Source of the DNA: Deltaproteobacteria bacterium
GTDB lineage: Bacteria > Myxococcota > B64-G9
Assembly: GCA_019314375.1 (NCBI GenBank)
Contig: JAFCZJ010000042.1
Coordinates: 1-33,513, forward strand
Direction of reading: 5' to 3'
DNA: 33,513 bases
Shown: piece after piece, positions 1 to 9,145 of the stretch
Position numbering within the stretch: the stretch's first letter is position 1
Layout of the letters: each line of letters opens with the position of its first letter
Notes under the pieces: generated by a model
Told to the model about the DNA's origin: nothing
The model's input: the letters and a program-made list of their open reading frames with translations, nothing else
Database searches by the model: none
Made by a program: the position numbers and the translations under genes

Positions 1-454
1 TGGCTGCGAAAAGCACCTCGGCATAAGGTATCGCGACGACCATGGGATCGGCGCCCAGATCATGCTGCAAAGCCTGCATGGCCCGTCGGTTGAGGATGTG
101 ATCGGCGGCGGCGACGTGATGCGGGTTTTGCGACCGGGCCAGTTCGACCATCCCCAACAAAACCTTCTCGCCGCCTGCTTGACTCAAATCCACTACCTGG
201 TGTTTGCAGGGCTGGGTCTCCAGGTTCCGGAGACTCTCTTGATGTATCTCCTCCACCGCCTTTTCATTTTTTTCGAGCCAGCCGGAGCTGATGAAGGCAG
301 CCATGGGTCCCGCGGCATAGCTCCAGGAGACGAGCGGCAGTTGCTGCGCGCCCGGGCCCGGCTTCATTTGCGTATGAATCGGTTTAAAACTCGCGCCTGA
401 CTTTCCTGGCCAATTTTGCGGATGAATCTGCGGAAGTACGAATGGTGTACTCAT
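1..454 (-). CDS. Unknown protein, C-terminus cut off by window edge
   Basis: The frame is open from an ATG at 454-452 to the left edge without a stop, giving 151 residues. The start is well supported: GAGGAG lies nine to ten bases upstream. The protein begins MSTPFVLPQIHPQNWPGK and shows no signal peptide or membrane segment, so it is probably cytoplasmic. Residues about 62-150 are helical and end near GADPMVVAIPYAEVLFA. That layout loosely recalls the C-terminal half of DUF1444 (YtpQ)-type proteins, but I do not assign it. It is divergent from the MFS gene at 604. The small plus-strand frame at 62-400 is its shadow. Confidence 0.7.
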   Translation of the reverse strand, partial: MSTPFVLPQIHPQNWPGKSGASFKPIHTQMKPGPGAQQLPLVSWSYAAGPMAAFISSGWLEKNEKAVEEIHQESLRNLETQPCKHQVVDLSQAGGEKVLLGMVELARSQNPHHVAAADHILNRRAMQALQHDLGADPMVVAIPYAEVLFAA

Positions 455-565
455 GGTCAGTTACTCCTCATGGTCTCAATGCCGTTTGCTCTGCGTCCCG
501 CCAGCATAGTGGAAGCAGTACCTGAACAAAACCCCTTTTGAATCCCGCACTGATGAATCCCGACC

Positions 566-595
566 TTGCCGCGGACACGCCGTAGCCCCTATAAT
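566..595 (+). promoter_or_regulatory. Promoter of the MFS gene, near-leaderless
   Basis: A perfect TATAAT lies at 590-595 and TTGCCG (4 of 6 to consensus) at 566-571, with an 18-base spacer. The ATG at 604 begins nine bases after the -10 box, about where transcription should start, and no Shine-Dalgarno sequence precedes it. The mRNA is therefore predicted to be leaderless or nearly so. Confidence 0.55.
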
Positions 596-603
596 TCCGG
601 CCC

Positions 604-2073
604 ATGCTGGGTGCTTTTTTCCGCTACTTTAAAACCGGACCGGATCGACCGCCCTTTTCCTCTGATCCGGATGCCATCGACCGCGCCTACACGCGCAAGC
701 GCTGGAGCGTCTTTCTCACCATTACCTTTGGCTACGGTCTCTTTTACACGACGCGATTGAGCCTGTCGGTGGTCAAGGATCCCATGATGCGAGAGGGCGT
801 TTTCGATCCGGCCCAGCTCGGCCTCATCGGCTCTACTCTCTTTTTCGCCTACGCCATCGGCAAGCTGGTCAATGGGCTACTCGCCGACCGGGCCAACATC
901 CGCAAGTTCATGACGCTCGGCTTGGCCGCTTCGGCTATCGTCAATCTCATCTTGGGTTTTTCTGACCTGTTCTGGGTCTTTGCCGTGCTCTGGGCCGTCA
1001 ACGGCTGGTTCCAATCCATGGGCTCGGCCCCTTCCGTGGTCTCGATCACCCAGTGGTTTTCCCATTCCGAACGCGGCACCCGCTACGGCATCTGGTCCAC
1101 CAGCCACTCCATCGGCGAGGCCTTCAGTTTCATCTCCGGCGGGGTGATCGTGACCATGTTGGGTTGGCAGTCGGGCTTGTGGTTGCCTGGACTGCTTTGC
1201 CTGGGCGGTGCCTTCATCATGTGGCGCACCCACGCCGACCGGCCCCAGACATACGGCCTGCCCCCCGTGGCCGAATATCGACAAGACCTTCCGCCCGGAG
1301 ACAAGCAAGACGGCCAAAAAACAAGCGTCGGCCAAACCCAGTTGGAGGTCTTTCGCAATCCCTGGCTTTGGGTCTTGGGCCTTTCCAGCGCCTTGTTGTA
1401 TGTGACCCGCTACGCCATCAACGGCTGGGCCCTGGTTTTTCTCACGCAAATGAAGGGCCACAGCCTGATCGAAGCAGGGCTCATCTCCTCGGCTGCCCCC
1501 ATCAGCGGACTCATCGGCTCCATCTCCTCCGGCTTCATTTCGGACAAGCTCTTCGGCTCCCGGCGCAACTGGCCCACTTTGATCTTCGGCTTGTTGCAGG
1601 TAAGCGCGCTGCTGGGCCTGTATCTGGTTCCCCCCGGCGCCCGGTGGCCGGCGGTGCTCTGCCTTTGTGTTTTCGGTTTCGCGACCGGTGGCCTGCTGGT
1701 CTTTTTGGGCGGGCTCACCGCCGTGGACATCGTGCCCAAACGAGCCGCCGGTGCCGCCATGGGCGTCATCGGCCTGTTCTCATACCTGGGCGCGGGTATC
1801 CAGGAAATCATCAGCGGCCAGCTCATCGAAAACACCGGACGACAGGTCTCTTTGGCCAGCGAAGTCCTGGCCGCACATGTCGTGGCCCTGTCCGGCCGCA
1901 TGCTGGACGCGGGTCAATCTCTCGCGAGGGGCGAGGCCGCCGAGGTTTTTTTTGCATGCACCGCCAGTGAGACGACCTACACCTTCGACAGCGCCTTTTT
2001 CTTTTGGCTGGCAGCCGGCATCATGTCTTTGCTTTTGGCCTGCACCACCTGGAAGGTCAAAGCCCGCGAATAA
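604..2073 (+). CDS. MFS transporter, organophosphate:phosphate antiporter type (UhpC/GlpT-like)
   Basis: A 489-residue inner-membrane protein with about 12 hydrophobic segments. The N-terminal part matches the organophosphate:phosphate antiporter family (UhpT, UhpC, GlpT): a short cytoplasmic lead, then FGYGLFYTTRLSLSVVK, then the GKLVNGLLADRANIRKF loop between TM2 and TM3, and later MGSAPSVVSITQWFSHSERG. Such proteins exchange sugar phosphates or glycerol-3-phosphate for phosphate, or sense them (UhpC). There is an unusual polar loop of about 50 residues (about 400-455) before the last helix. The start is set by homology to the family's N-terminus and by the -10 box just upstream; no ribosome site is visible. 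It is a single gene, and the next gene has its own promoter. The substrate is unknown. Confidence 0.8.
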   Translation: MLGAFFRYFKTGPDRPPFSSDPDAIDRAYTRKRWSVFLTITFGYGLFYTTRLSLSVVKDPMMREGVFDPAQLGLIGSTLFFAYAIGKLVNGLLADRANIRKFMTLGLAASAIVNLILGFSDLFWVFAVLWAVNGWFQSMGSAPSVVSITQWFSHSERGTRYGIWSTSHSIGEAFSFISGGVIVTMLGWQSGLWLPGLLCLGGAFIMWRTHADRPQTYGLPPVAEYRQDLPPGDKQDGQKTSVGQTQLEVFRNPWLWVLGLSSALLYVTRYAINGWALVFLTQMKGHSLIEAGLISSAAPISGLIGSISSGFISDKLFGSRRNWPTLIFGLLQVSALLGLYLVPPGARWPAVLCLCVFGFATGGLLVFLGGLTAVDIVPKRAAGAAMGVIGLFSYLGAGIQEIISGQLIENTGRQVSLASEVLAAHVVALSGRMLDAGQSLARGEAAEVFFACTASETTYTFDSAFFFWLAAGIMSLLLACTTWKVKARE

Positions 2074-2105
2074 GCCGGCAACTAGCCAAAAGGCAAGAGT
2101 CTGGG

Positions 2106-2111
2106 TACAAT
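2106..2111 (+). promoter_or_regulatory. -10 box of lipoprotein copy 1, leaderless
   Basis: TACAAT preceded by GGG lies seven bases before the ATG at 2119. No Shine-Dalgarno sequence and no clear -35 box is visible. The same GGGTACAAT precedes the downstream paralogue at nearly the same distance, so the element was duplicated with the gene. Confidence 0.5.
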
Positions 2112-2118
2112 ATTGGAC

Positions 2119-4299
2119 ATGATGAAGTTACCCATTGGCTGGATTCTTCCGCTCGCACTGATCGCTATCTTCCTCTCCGTCGGCTGCGCCAAAACTGGAT
2201 ACGCTGAACACGATCCGGATTTTGACTTGGACCTTGAGGTCCTGCATTTCACCGCCCGGTCCGGCGAAGTCGTCGAATCCCAGACCGTGCAGCTTTTGGA
2301 GGCCCACGGTTTGAACCATCCCTGGCGAGTCCAGGCCCAGCATCCCTGGGTGCTGGTGGAACCGAGGCGAGGCGATGGACCCGGCCAGGTTGTGGTGGGG
2401 GTGAACACCGGTAGCCTGGCACCCGGCCTGCATCGCAGTGAACTGCGCTTTGTGCCCGATCTTTCCGAAGCGGGCCAGGGCGAGGCCGTACTGGTAGTGG
2501 AACTTGAAATCTCAGATGCCGGCTGGCAAGCCTTGGGCGCAATTTTTGCCGGGGACGTGCGCGCGGCGGGCTGGGATCCGATCAATCCTGATCGTCTGTT
2601 GGTGGGCACGGAACACAACCATCTTTTCTTGAGCAGCGATGGAGGTGCCAGCTTCGTTCCGGTGAATTTGGACGTACTGGGTACCGATTGCAACCCGTAT
2701 ATCTCGGACATCCACATGCTGGCCTCGGGTCGAGTCTATCTCAGCGTCTATCAGAGTTCCGACAGCCTGGGCGGGGTATACCGCTCGGACGACAGAGGCA
2801 CCACCTGGGCCCCATCCAGTCTAGTCAACCTCAAGATCGGCTCCCTGATGGTCTTTGATGACGAGCACCTCCTGGCAGCGGGCGACGCACTGTGGCGAAG
2901 CGACGATGGCGGTGCCAACTGGCAAGAACTCACAGCCCCCGGGACCACACATTTTGTCGCGCCTCACCCGAGCGATCCCAGCCAGGCGGTCATCGGCGGC
3001 GACGCCGGTGCCCTTTACCTCACCGATGGCACAGTCTTCACCACCTTGGACACAGGATTGACGGAAGCCGTGCAGGACTTTGCTGTCCTCGACGACGGCA
3101 CTTGGCTGGTCCGGGAAAGTGTCGTCACGGACCACCGCGCGATTCTGAAACGGTCCACCAACGCAGGGCTTGGCTGGCAAGACTGCTTGGGCACGGCGCT
3201 TCCCGAGCGCCTCTCCGGCTATCCTTACCAAATGTTCGCAGCGGGCTCCGATTTGTTCATCGCCAGCAAGGAAATCTATCGCTCTCGCGACGCAGGCGAC
3301 ACCTTCCATCTCGTGGGAGAAGACTTCGAAAAACTGACCGCCGTGGACAAGTACTTCGGAGGCTTGGCTCACCCTTCGGGGACCCTCTTTTTTCACGAGG
3401 CCTCAGGTTTGTTGCGGCTCGATCCAAGCACGAATCACCTGATGCAATTGCCTCTAATGGACTTCGCCGTACGATCGATCTCATGGCATGCCCTTTCCGG
3501 CCGCTTGCAGGGTGTGACCTCGACAGGCGGCGTGTTCTCGATGGACGCTCAGGGCTCGACCCTTGGGCTTGGCGGATCGGGGTTGAGCACCACCACCTTC
3601 AGGAGTTTTTCAGCGGATCCTCGATCGAGTCTGGTCATGCTGGCAGGCGCCGACGGCAGCGGCTTGTACCGATCCACCGATGGCGGCCAAAACTGGCTGC
3701 ACGACCCGCTGGGCACCGAGGATCTGAGCTACGTCCGGGACATTGAGTGGGACCATGAGAACCCGGACATCATTTGGGTCGCCGGCAACTATCAGGGTTT
3801 GTGGGTCTCGGAAGACGGCGGCTTGAGCTTTGTCCATATTCTTGAAGACGAATACGTGACCCAGGTCGCCCCCATCGGTGGTCGCCAGGCCCTGATCAAT
3901 TGGGACGGAGTCCAACGGATCAGTCTGGACACGGGCGTCGTGGAACCGCTGTTGGAGGCCTACACGCCCGATTTGCTGACCCGCACCGTCGACGGCACCA
4001 TCTACTACGGTGATGACAGCTACAACCTCCACCGCTCCACCGACAATGGGCAAACCTTTTCAGAGCTGCCCTTCGGCTCAGGCCTTCATCCGAGGGCCCT
4101 CGTTGTCGACCCGACAGATCCGAATCGCCTTTGGCTGGGCTATGACTCCGGCCTTTTCGAGTCACGCGACGCCGGCCAAAGCTTCGATGAAGTCAATGCC
4201 CCATTCCCGGTCGAGAGCCTCACCTACGATCCGAACGGCCAACAACTCTTCGTGGGCACAGTCGGCGGCGGTGTGTATCGTTACTTGCCGGAACCCTGA
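2119..4299 (+). CDS. Asp-box beta-propeller lipoprotein, copy 1
   Basis: 726 residues from the ATG at 2119. A TTG at 2113 is in frame, but 2119 aligns exactly with the paralogue at 4374 and makes both proteins the same length. A signal peptide ends in the lipobox SVGCAK, and the residue after Cys is Ala, so outer-membrane sorting is expected. Residues about 35-140 form a beta-rich Ig-like domain. The remainder carries nine Asp-box (BNR) repeats of S-x-D-x-G-x-x-W/F type, such as SDDGGANW, STDGGQNW, STDNGQTF and SRDAGQSF, typical of sialidase/VPS10/Ycf48-like propellers. No sialidase catalytic residues were recognised, so binding or scaffolding on the cell surface is the likely role. Confidence 0.8.
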   Translation: MMKLPIGWILPLALIAIFLSVGCAKTGYAEHDPDFDLDLEVLHFTARSGEVVESQTVQLLEAHGLNHPWRVQAQHPWVLVEPRRGDGPGQVVVGVNTGSLAPGLHRSELRFVPDLSEAGQGEAVLVVELEISDAGWQALGAIFAGDVRAAGWDPINPDRLLVGTEHNHLFLSSDGGASFVPVNLDVLGTDCNPYISDIHMLASGRVYLSVYQSSDSLGGVYRSDDRGTTWAPSSLVNLKIGSLMVFDDEHLLAAGDALWRSDDGGANWQELTAPGTTHFVAPHPSDPSQAVIGGDAGALYLTDGTVFTTLDTGLTEAVQDFAVLDDGTWLVRESVVTDHRAILKRSTNAGLGWQDCLGTALPERLSGYPYQMFAAGSDLFIASKEIYRSRDAGDTFHLVGEDFEKLTAVDKYFGGLAHPSGTLFFHEASGLLRLDPSTNHLMQLPLMDFAVRSISWHALSGRLQGVTSTGGVFSMDAQGSTLGLGGSGLSTTTFRSFSADPRSSLVMLAGADGSGLYRSTDGGQNWLHDPLGTEDLSYVRDIEWDHENPDIIWVAGNYQGLWVSEDGGLSFVHILEDEYVTQVAPIGGRQALINWDGVQRISLDTGVVEPLLEAYTPDLLTRTVDGTIYYGDDSYNLHRSTDNGQTFSELPFGSGLHPRALVVDPTDPNRLWLGYDSGLFESRDAGQSFDEVNAPFPVESLTYDPNGQQLFVGTVGGGVYRYLPEP

Positions 4300-4361
4300 T
4301 CCGGAAAAACACGTCGCCCCTGACTGCCGGCCACCAGGTGGTAAAAAGACACGTGCTTGGG

Positions 4362-4367
4362 TACAAT
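4362..4367 (+). promoter_or_regulatory. -10 box of lipoprotein copy 2, leaderless
   Basis: TACAAT preceded by GGG lies six bases before the ATG at 4374, so transcription is predicted to begin at or next to the start codon. There is no ribosome binding site. It is the counterpart of the box at 2106-2111. Confidence 0.5.
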
Positions 4368-4373
4368 GTGAGC

Positions 4374-6554
4374 ATGAAGAAATCTCCCCTTGGTCGAATT
4401 CTTCCGCTCGCGCTGATCGCCATTTTCCTGTCTGTCGGCTGCGCCAAAAGTGGATACACTGAACACGATCCGGATTTTGACTTGGACCTTGAGGTCCTGC
4501 ATTTCACCGCCCGAGCCAACGAGGTCGTCGAATCTCAACCGGTGCAGCTCCTGGAAGCCCACGGTTTAAATCATCCTTGGCGTGTCCAGGCGGACCATCC
4601 CTGGGTGCTGGTCGAACCGAGCCGGGGCGATGGACCCGGCCAGGTGGTGGTGGGGGTGAGCACCGACAGCCTGGCACCAGGTCTACATCGCAGTGAACTG
4701 CGTTTTGTGCCCGAACTTTCCGAAGCAGGCCAGGGCGAGGCCGTGCTCGCCGTGGAACTTGAAATACTGGACGCGGGTTGGCAATCCATCGGCGCACTTT
4801 TTGCCGGCGATGTGCGCGCCGTGGCCTGGGACCCCTCGGATCCGGATCGCATTCTGCTGGGCACTGAATACAATCATCTTTTTTTGAGCAGCGATGCCGG
4901 TGCCAGTTTCGTCCAGGTGGATTTGGAGGTACAGGGTACCGACTGCAGCCCCTTCATTTCCGACATTCACATGCAGGCCTCGGGCCGGGCCTATCTCAGC
5001 GTCTATCAAAGTTCCGATAGCCAGGGCGGGGTGTACCGCTCGGACGACGGAGGCACCAGCTGGTCGCCCTCCAGTCTTCTCAACCTCAAAATCAGTTCTT
5101 TGGTGGTCTTTGACGACGAGCACTTGCTGGCCTATGGCGACGGCCTGTGGCGAAGCGACGATGGCGGCATCAACTGGCAAGAAATCACACAACCAGGGCC
5201 CACCCACTTCATCGTGCCTCACCCCAGTGATTCCAGCCAGGCGATCCTCGGCGGCGACTCTGGCACCCTGTACCTCACCGACGGCACCGTGTTTACCTCC
5301 CTGGATACAGGATTTACGGAAGCCGTGGATGAATTCGCGGCCCTCGACGACGGCACTTGGCTGGTTAGAGAATATCTCAACGGCGATAACACCCCTGCCC
5401 TGAAACGCTCCACCAATGCCGGACAGAGCTGGCAAGACTGCACTGGCACCGGTCTTCCCGAACAAAATTACGAATATCCCTGCCGAATGTTTGTGGCCGG
5501 GTCAGATATCTTCGTGACAAGCAAAATGATGTATCGCTCGAAAGATGCCGGCGAAAACTTTTTTCTCGTGGGAGAAAACTTCGAAAAGGTGACCGGCCAG
5601 GCTCGTTTTTGGGGTGGGCTGGCGCATCCCGCGGGCACCCTTCTTTTCCACGAAGCCTCGGGCTTGCTGCGGATCGATCCGAACACGGATCTCGTGGTGC
5701 AATTGGGCCTGATGGATTTCACCGTCCGATCCCTCACCCAGCATCCCATTTCCGGTCGCCTGCAAGGTGTGACCTCGACCGGTGGTGTGTTCTCGATGAA
5801 CGCCCAGGGCTCGACCCTTGGCCTCGGAGGGCCCGGGCTGTCCGCAAGCAAATTCTTGAGTCTTTCCGCAGACCCTCGAACCAGCATGGTCCTGCTGGCC
5901 GGAGCCGACGGCAGCGGCCTGTACCGATCCACCGATGGCGGCCAAAGCTGGCTACGCGATCCGGTGGGCACTGAACATGTGGACTCCGCCAAGGACATCG
6001 CGCGGCCTCAAGATGATCCGGACATCATCTGGGTCGCGGGCAACTACGGCGGCATGTGGGTTTCCGACGACGGCGGCGTGAGCTTCATTCGGATACTGGA
6101 AGACGAGTACGTGACCCGGGTCGCCCCCATCAACGGCAGAAAGGCCCTGATCAATTGGAGCGGCATCAAGCGAATCGATCTGGACACGGGCATCGTGGAA
6201 GATCTGCTGGACATCACCTCGCCTTCCTTGTTGACCCGCACGGCCGACGGCAGCATCTTCTATGGCCACGATCACTACAACCTGCGCCGCTCCACCGACG
6301 AAGGACAGACCTTCGTGGAGATCCCCTTCGGTTCGGGCCAGTACCCCCGTGCCATTGCCGTCGATCCGGCAAATCCGAATCGCCTCTGGGTGGGCTTTGA
6401 CACAGGTCTTTTCGAATCACGCGACGACGGCCAAACCTTCGAGGAAGTCAACGCCCCCTTCCCGGTCAGCAGCCTGGTCTACGATCCGGACGGCCAGCAA
6501 CTCTTCGTGGGCACCATCGGCGGCGGCGTGTACCGCTACCTGCCGCAGCCCTAA
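4374..6554 (+). CDS. Asp-box beta-propeller lipoprotein, copy 2
   Basis: 726 residues, paralogue of the gene at 2119 and co-linear with it. A GTG at 4338 is in frame, but it precedes the -10 box; the ATG at 4374 matches the paralogue's start. The lipobox is SVGCAK. The Ig-like domain at about 35-140 is followed by a propeller with nine Asp boxes, including SDDGGTSW, SDDGGINW, STNAGQSW, STDGGQSW, STDEGQTF and SRDDGQTF. Both copies end in GGGVYRYLP followed by two or three residues. Differences cluster in propeller loops, for example around residues 340-430, which suggests divergence of a binding surface rather than decay; the frame is intact. Function unknown; probably an outer-membrane surface protein. 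Confidence 0.8.
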   Translation: MKKSPLGRILPLALIAIFLSVGCAKSGYTEHDPDFDLDLEVLHFTARANEVVESQPVQLLEAHGLNHPWRVQADHPWVLVEPSRGDGPGQVVVGVSTDSLAPGLHRSELRFVPELSEAGQGEAVLAVELEILDAGWQSIGALFAGDVRAVAWDPSDPDRILLGTEYNHLFLSSDAGASFVQVDLEVQGTDCSPFISDIHMQASGRAYLSVYQSSDSQGGVYRSDDGGTSWSPSSLLNLKISSLVVFDDEHLLAYGDGLWRSDDGGINWQEITQPGPTHFIVPHPSDSSQAILGGDSGTLYLTDGTVFTSLDTGFTEAVDEFAALDDGTWLVREYLNGDNTPALKRSTNAGQSWQDCTGTGLPEQNYEYPCRMFVAGSDIFVTSKMMYRSKDAGENFFLVGENFEKVTGQARFWGGLAHPAGTLLFHEASGLLRIDPNTDLVVQLGLMDFTVRSLTQHPISGRLQGVTSTGGVFSMNAQGSTLGLGGPGLSASKFLSLSADPRTSMVLLAGADGSGLYRSTDGGQSWLRDPVGTEHVDSAKDIARPQDDPDIIWVAGNYGGMWVSDDGGVSFIRILEDEYVTRVAPINGRKALINWSGIKRIDLDTGIVEDLLDITSPSLLTRTADGSIFYGHDHYNLRRSTDEGQTFVEIPFGSGQYPRAIAVDPANPNRLWVGFDTGLFESRDDGQTFEEVNAPFPVSSLVYDPDGQQLFVGTIGGGVYRYLPQP

Positions 6555-6592
6555 GCCCAGCCTCGCGTCCTGAAACTCTTGGGAGACAAGCA

Positions 6593-8431
6593 ATGAAAAC
6601 ACCGTTCGCAACTTGGGTTTTGGTGATTCCACTCTTTTTGTTCGCCTGCAGCGACAGCGGCGGATCGGCGGATGGCTCCGTGGACGGGAGTCCGGACGCG
6701 GCCGATGGCAGTGAACAAGACGCAGGGGATACGAATGGCGGGGATTACGGCCTGGAGGGCGATTGCGGGATTGAGGTGGTCGCGAATCTGTCCGCCTGTT
6801 CCACGAATGGGGTCGTGATCAACAATCTCGGGGAAACCTTGCGCCAGAAAGCCCGGATCACCTTCCGCCCCGGCCTGGTTCGTCTCTTGCGCAACGAAGA
6901 GCGCATCGAGGTGGACTGGATTGAGCAACTTGAAGTCGGGGCGGACGGAACGCTTGCCACGCCCTCAAGCGCCGGATGGTTCCAGCGCAACATCATCCAG
7001 GGCACGGTGGACGACGGCACCGTAGAGTTCGAGTTCAGACAGACTTTCTCGGCAGAAGGCAAGACCTTCGAACTTGTTTTTGCCGCCTCCTTCGATGTTG
7101 TGGGCGGACAACCGATTCATCCCGTGCTGCTCCTCAACGAAACGACGCTGGACAATCCGAACTCCGCCTGGTCCTTGGCGCTCCACTGTGATGACGGGAG
7201 CGACCCACGCACTTTTTCCTCCTGCGGTCTCGTCTCGGGAAGCTGTGAGGTCTTCGCGCTCGGCATCGAAGGCGGGGACTCGCTCCGCTTTGAAAGCTGC
7301 CGCCACTGTCCCGACCAACGGATCTGCAAGGCGGACCCGGCGGTCATCCGGCAGGCCTTGTTCACCAGCGCCGAGGGACAAGCTGAAATCGAGGATCCCC
7401 TCCAGCTCTGTCAAAGCATGGCTCACCACAATTGGGGCACCGACATCCTGATCGCCTTCGATGCGCCCATCGGCCAAACCCACGGCCTGTACCTGCACGC
7501 AATGGACGAGTTTTACCCGAGCCCGAATTCCTTTACCGAAGTCCATTATCTGGATGCAGACTTGATCTCCTATCAAACGAAAACTGTTACCAGTTTCGAA
7601 ATTGTAGAGGACAATCCTCCTGTCTGGGGGTGGATCAGCGTCTACGAAATGAACGACGCCTGGATGAACTCCGACTGGACCTGGTCGGATGGTGTCCGAG
7701 CCTACCTGGCCGAGGCCCCCCATACACGCCGCGCCCTCGATCACGAAAAGCCCACAATCGCAGGCTCCCTGGTCGCAAGCGCGGGCAAATGCTCGCTCTA
7801 CGAAATCGAATGGGTAGACCATTGGCTCTGCGATCCAGCCTGCGATCCAGATAGCCAGAGTTGCGTCATCGAAAACGAAGAACATCTCTGCGTGGACCTC
7901 CCTCGCGCCTGGAATGCCGGGACCATCGAAGTCTCCCTGGCGGGATCGATCCTCGACTTGCAGCCCGACGAACTGGGCCGTTACGCGACGGAAAATCCCC
8001 CCGCCGAGCTATTTGACGCCGGAGACCTCATCCAGGTCACGGCATCAGGTGACGAATTGGGCGCCTTTCAGCTCTCCGCGGAAGGCGTGGCTCATTTGGA
8101 AATCCCCGACTCGAACGTCCACCTAACAGGGGGTCAGGCCACCACCGTCTCCTGGGAGCCTGCCGATCCCGGCAGCCGGGTCCAGATCATGTTGTTCTCC
8201 GGGCCCCATCACCCAGCGCCACCCGTCGCCTCCATCCTCTGCGATGCCCCGGATGAAGACGGCCAGGTGGAAATCACAGCCGAGTTGGTCAACGGATTCC
8301 TGGAGCGCACCTGGGTTGCGAACTGGTGCTCCCAAGCCTTGCGTTATCGGGAGGCATCCATCGAGTCCGCAAATGAGAGGATCACACTGCGGGTGGGCAG
8401 CATGCGGCTACTGCAGCTGATTTGGCAGTAG
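6593..8431 (+). CDS. Unknown large lipoprotein
   Basis: 612 residues. GGGAG lies seven bases before the ATG. A signal peptide ends in the lipobox LFACSD; Ser at position +2 predicts outer-membrane sorting. An acidic Gly/Ser/Asp linker (about 20-55) tethers the folded part, a common feature of lipoproteins in Myxococcota-like genomes. Residues about 58-440 form a beta-rich domain with scattered paired cysteines (for example CRHCPDQRIC). The remainder looks like one or two beta-sandwich modules: residues 440-490 contain GTIEVSLAGSILDLQP, and 505-600 carry a Trp/Cys-rich sandwich. I recognise no catalytic motif or named family. It lies 38 bases after the propeller gene and 22 bases before the next lipoprotein, so 4374-9065 may be one transcript. 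Confidence 0.75.
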   Translation: MKTPFATWVLVIPLFLFACSDSGGSADGSVDGSPDAADGSEQDAGDTNGGDYGLEGDCGIEVVANLSACSTNGVVINNLGETLRQKARITFRPGLVRLLRNEERIEVDWIEQLEVGADGTLATPSSAGWFQRNIIQGTVDDGTVEFEFRQTFSAEGKTFELVFAASFDVVGGQPIHPVLLLNETTLDNPNSAWSLALHCDDGSDPRTFSSCGLVSGSCEVFALGIEGGDSLRFESCRHCPDQRICKADPAVIRQALFTSAEGQAEIEDPLQLCQSMAHHNWGTDILIAFDAPIGQTHGLYLHAMDEFYPSPNSFTEVHYLDADLISYQTKTVTSFEIVEDNPPVWGWISVYEMNDAWMNSDWTWSDGVRAYLAEAPHTRRALDHEKPTIAGSLVASAGKCSLYEIEWVDHWLCDPACDPDSQSCVIENEEHLCVDLPRAWNAGTIEVSLAGSILDLQPDELGRYATENPPAELFDAGDLIQVTASGDELGAFQLSAEGVAHLEIPDSNVHLTGGQATTVSWEPADPGSRVQIMLFSGPHHPAPPVASILCDAPDEDGQVEITAELVNGFLERTWVANWCSQALRYREASIESANERITLRVGSMRLLQLIWQ

Positions 8432-8453
8432 AATCGAGGGGAGAGGACAAACG

Positions 8454-9065
8454 ATGAATCGAATGACGGGATTATTGAGCCTCGCCATTTTGGTCCTTTC
8501 GGGCTGCGGTGGTTCGGAAAGGATATCGGTCTGCATAGACGACGGAGATCCGGCGGGACCCATCTGCATGGAGCAAATCGACACGGACGATGACTTCGAG
8601 CTCATCACTCAGGCTGTCGGATACCTCCCGAATTCCGACCGCGTCACCAAATACATGGCACCGGCAAAAGACGACCCGACGCTCCTGCCGACGCTGTTTC
8701 AGAACCTCAATCGCTATTCCTACCATATCGAATTTCTGAAAACCGTCTTCGCCGAACGCTTTCCCGCGCTCGATCAGCAAAAGTACCTGGACCTGATTCT
8801 TCAACGCGAAACGCGCCGGTATTTCTCCGGCAACATCGTACGCATCGACGATCCAGGCGAGGGAATCCTGTACGGCTTCACCGTCTACACGGCGGCCAGC
8901 CGTGAAGAGCTACTCGAGGTCGACGAGGTCAAGGCGATCTACGACATGATACTAGAGGTGTTTCGCCCGGAAAAACTGGTCTACACCTTCGATCCCCCCG
9001 ACGCCATGGCGAGACAGAAAGCGCAAACATGGGAAAGTCCTGGATTTCCCATCTATTTTTACTAG
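8454..9065 (+). CDS. Unknown small lipoprotein
   Basis: 203 residues. A purine-rich GGGGAGAGGACA precedes the ATG at 8454; a second in-frame ATG at 8463 is possible. The lipobox is VLSGCGG. Past a short Cys-containing stretch (about 25-40) the protein is acidic and mainly helical, without further cysteines or membrane segments. I do not recognise the family. It follows the 612-residue lipoprotein by 22 bases and is probably co-transcribed with it. It is the last gene before a regulatory gap and the redox operon. Confidence 0.7.
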   Translation: MNRMTGLLSLAILVLSGCGGSERISVCIDDGDPAGPICMEQIDTDDDFELITQAVGYLPNSDRVTKYMAPAKDDPTLLPTLFQNLNRYSYHIEFLKTVFAERFPALDQQKYLDLILQRETRRYFSGNIVRIDDPGEGILYGFTVYTAASREELLEVDEVKAIYDMILEVFRPEKLVYTFDPPDAMARQKAQTWESPGFPIYFY

Positions 9066-9101
9066 GATCCCACCCGGTTCCCATAGCCCATTTCACTACT
9101 C

Positions 9102-9129
9102 TTGATCTCAGATGCCAGGCAGGTATAAA
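9102..9129 (+). promoter_or_regulatory. Probable promoter of the AOR operon
   Basis: TTGATC at 9102-9107 and TATAAA at 9124-9129 are separated by 16 bases. Transcription would start near 9136, leaving a leader of about 125 bases that contains a perfect palindrome before the first gene at 9262. Confidence 0.45.
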
Positions 9130-9145
9130 GGGGGCAAGCTCATGC

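Larger units (their letters stand above)
2074..6554 (+). repeat. Tandem gene duplication including promoter
   Basis: Unit 1 runs from GCCGGC at 2074 to 4299 and unit 2 from GCCGGC at 4326 to 6554, each about 2.2 kb in direct orientation. Both units keep GCCGGC, a GGGTACAAT box and a 726-codon lipoprotein gene. The N-terminal coding parts are almost identical over long runs (for example the stretch encoding EHDPDFDLDLEVLHFTAR), while the middles have diverged. No flanking transposon was seen. Confidence 0.8.

Noticed and set aside
62..400. Plus-strand open frame of 112 codons at the left edge
   Set aside because: It lies opposite a minus-strand frame that is open from a well-placed start and GAGGAG site at 454 to the window edge.
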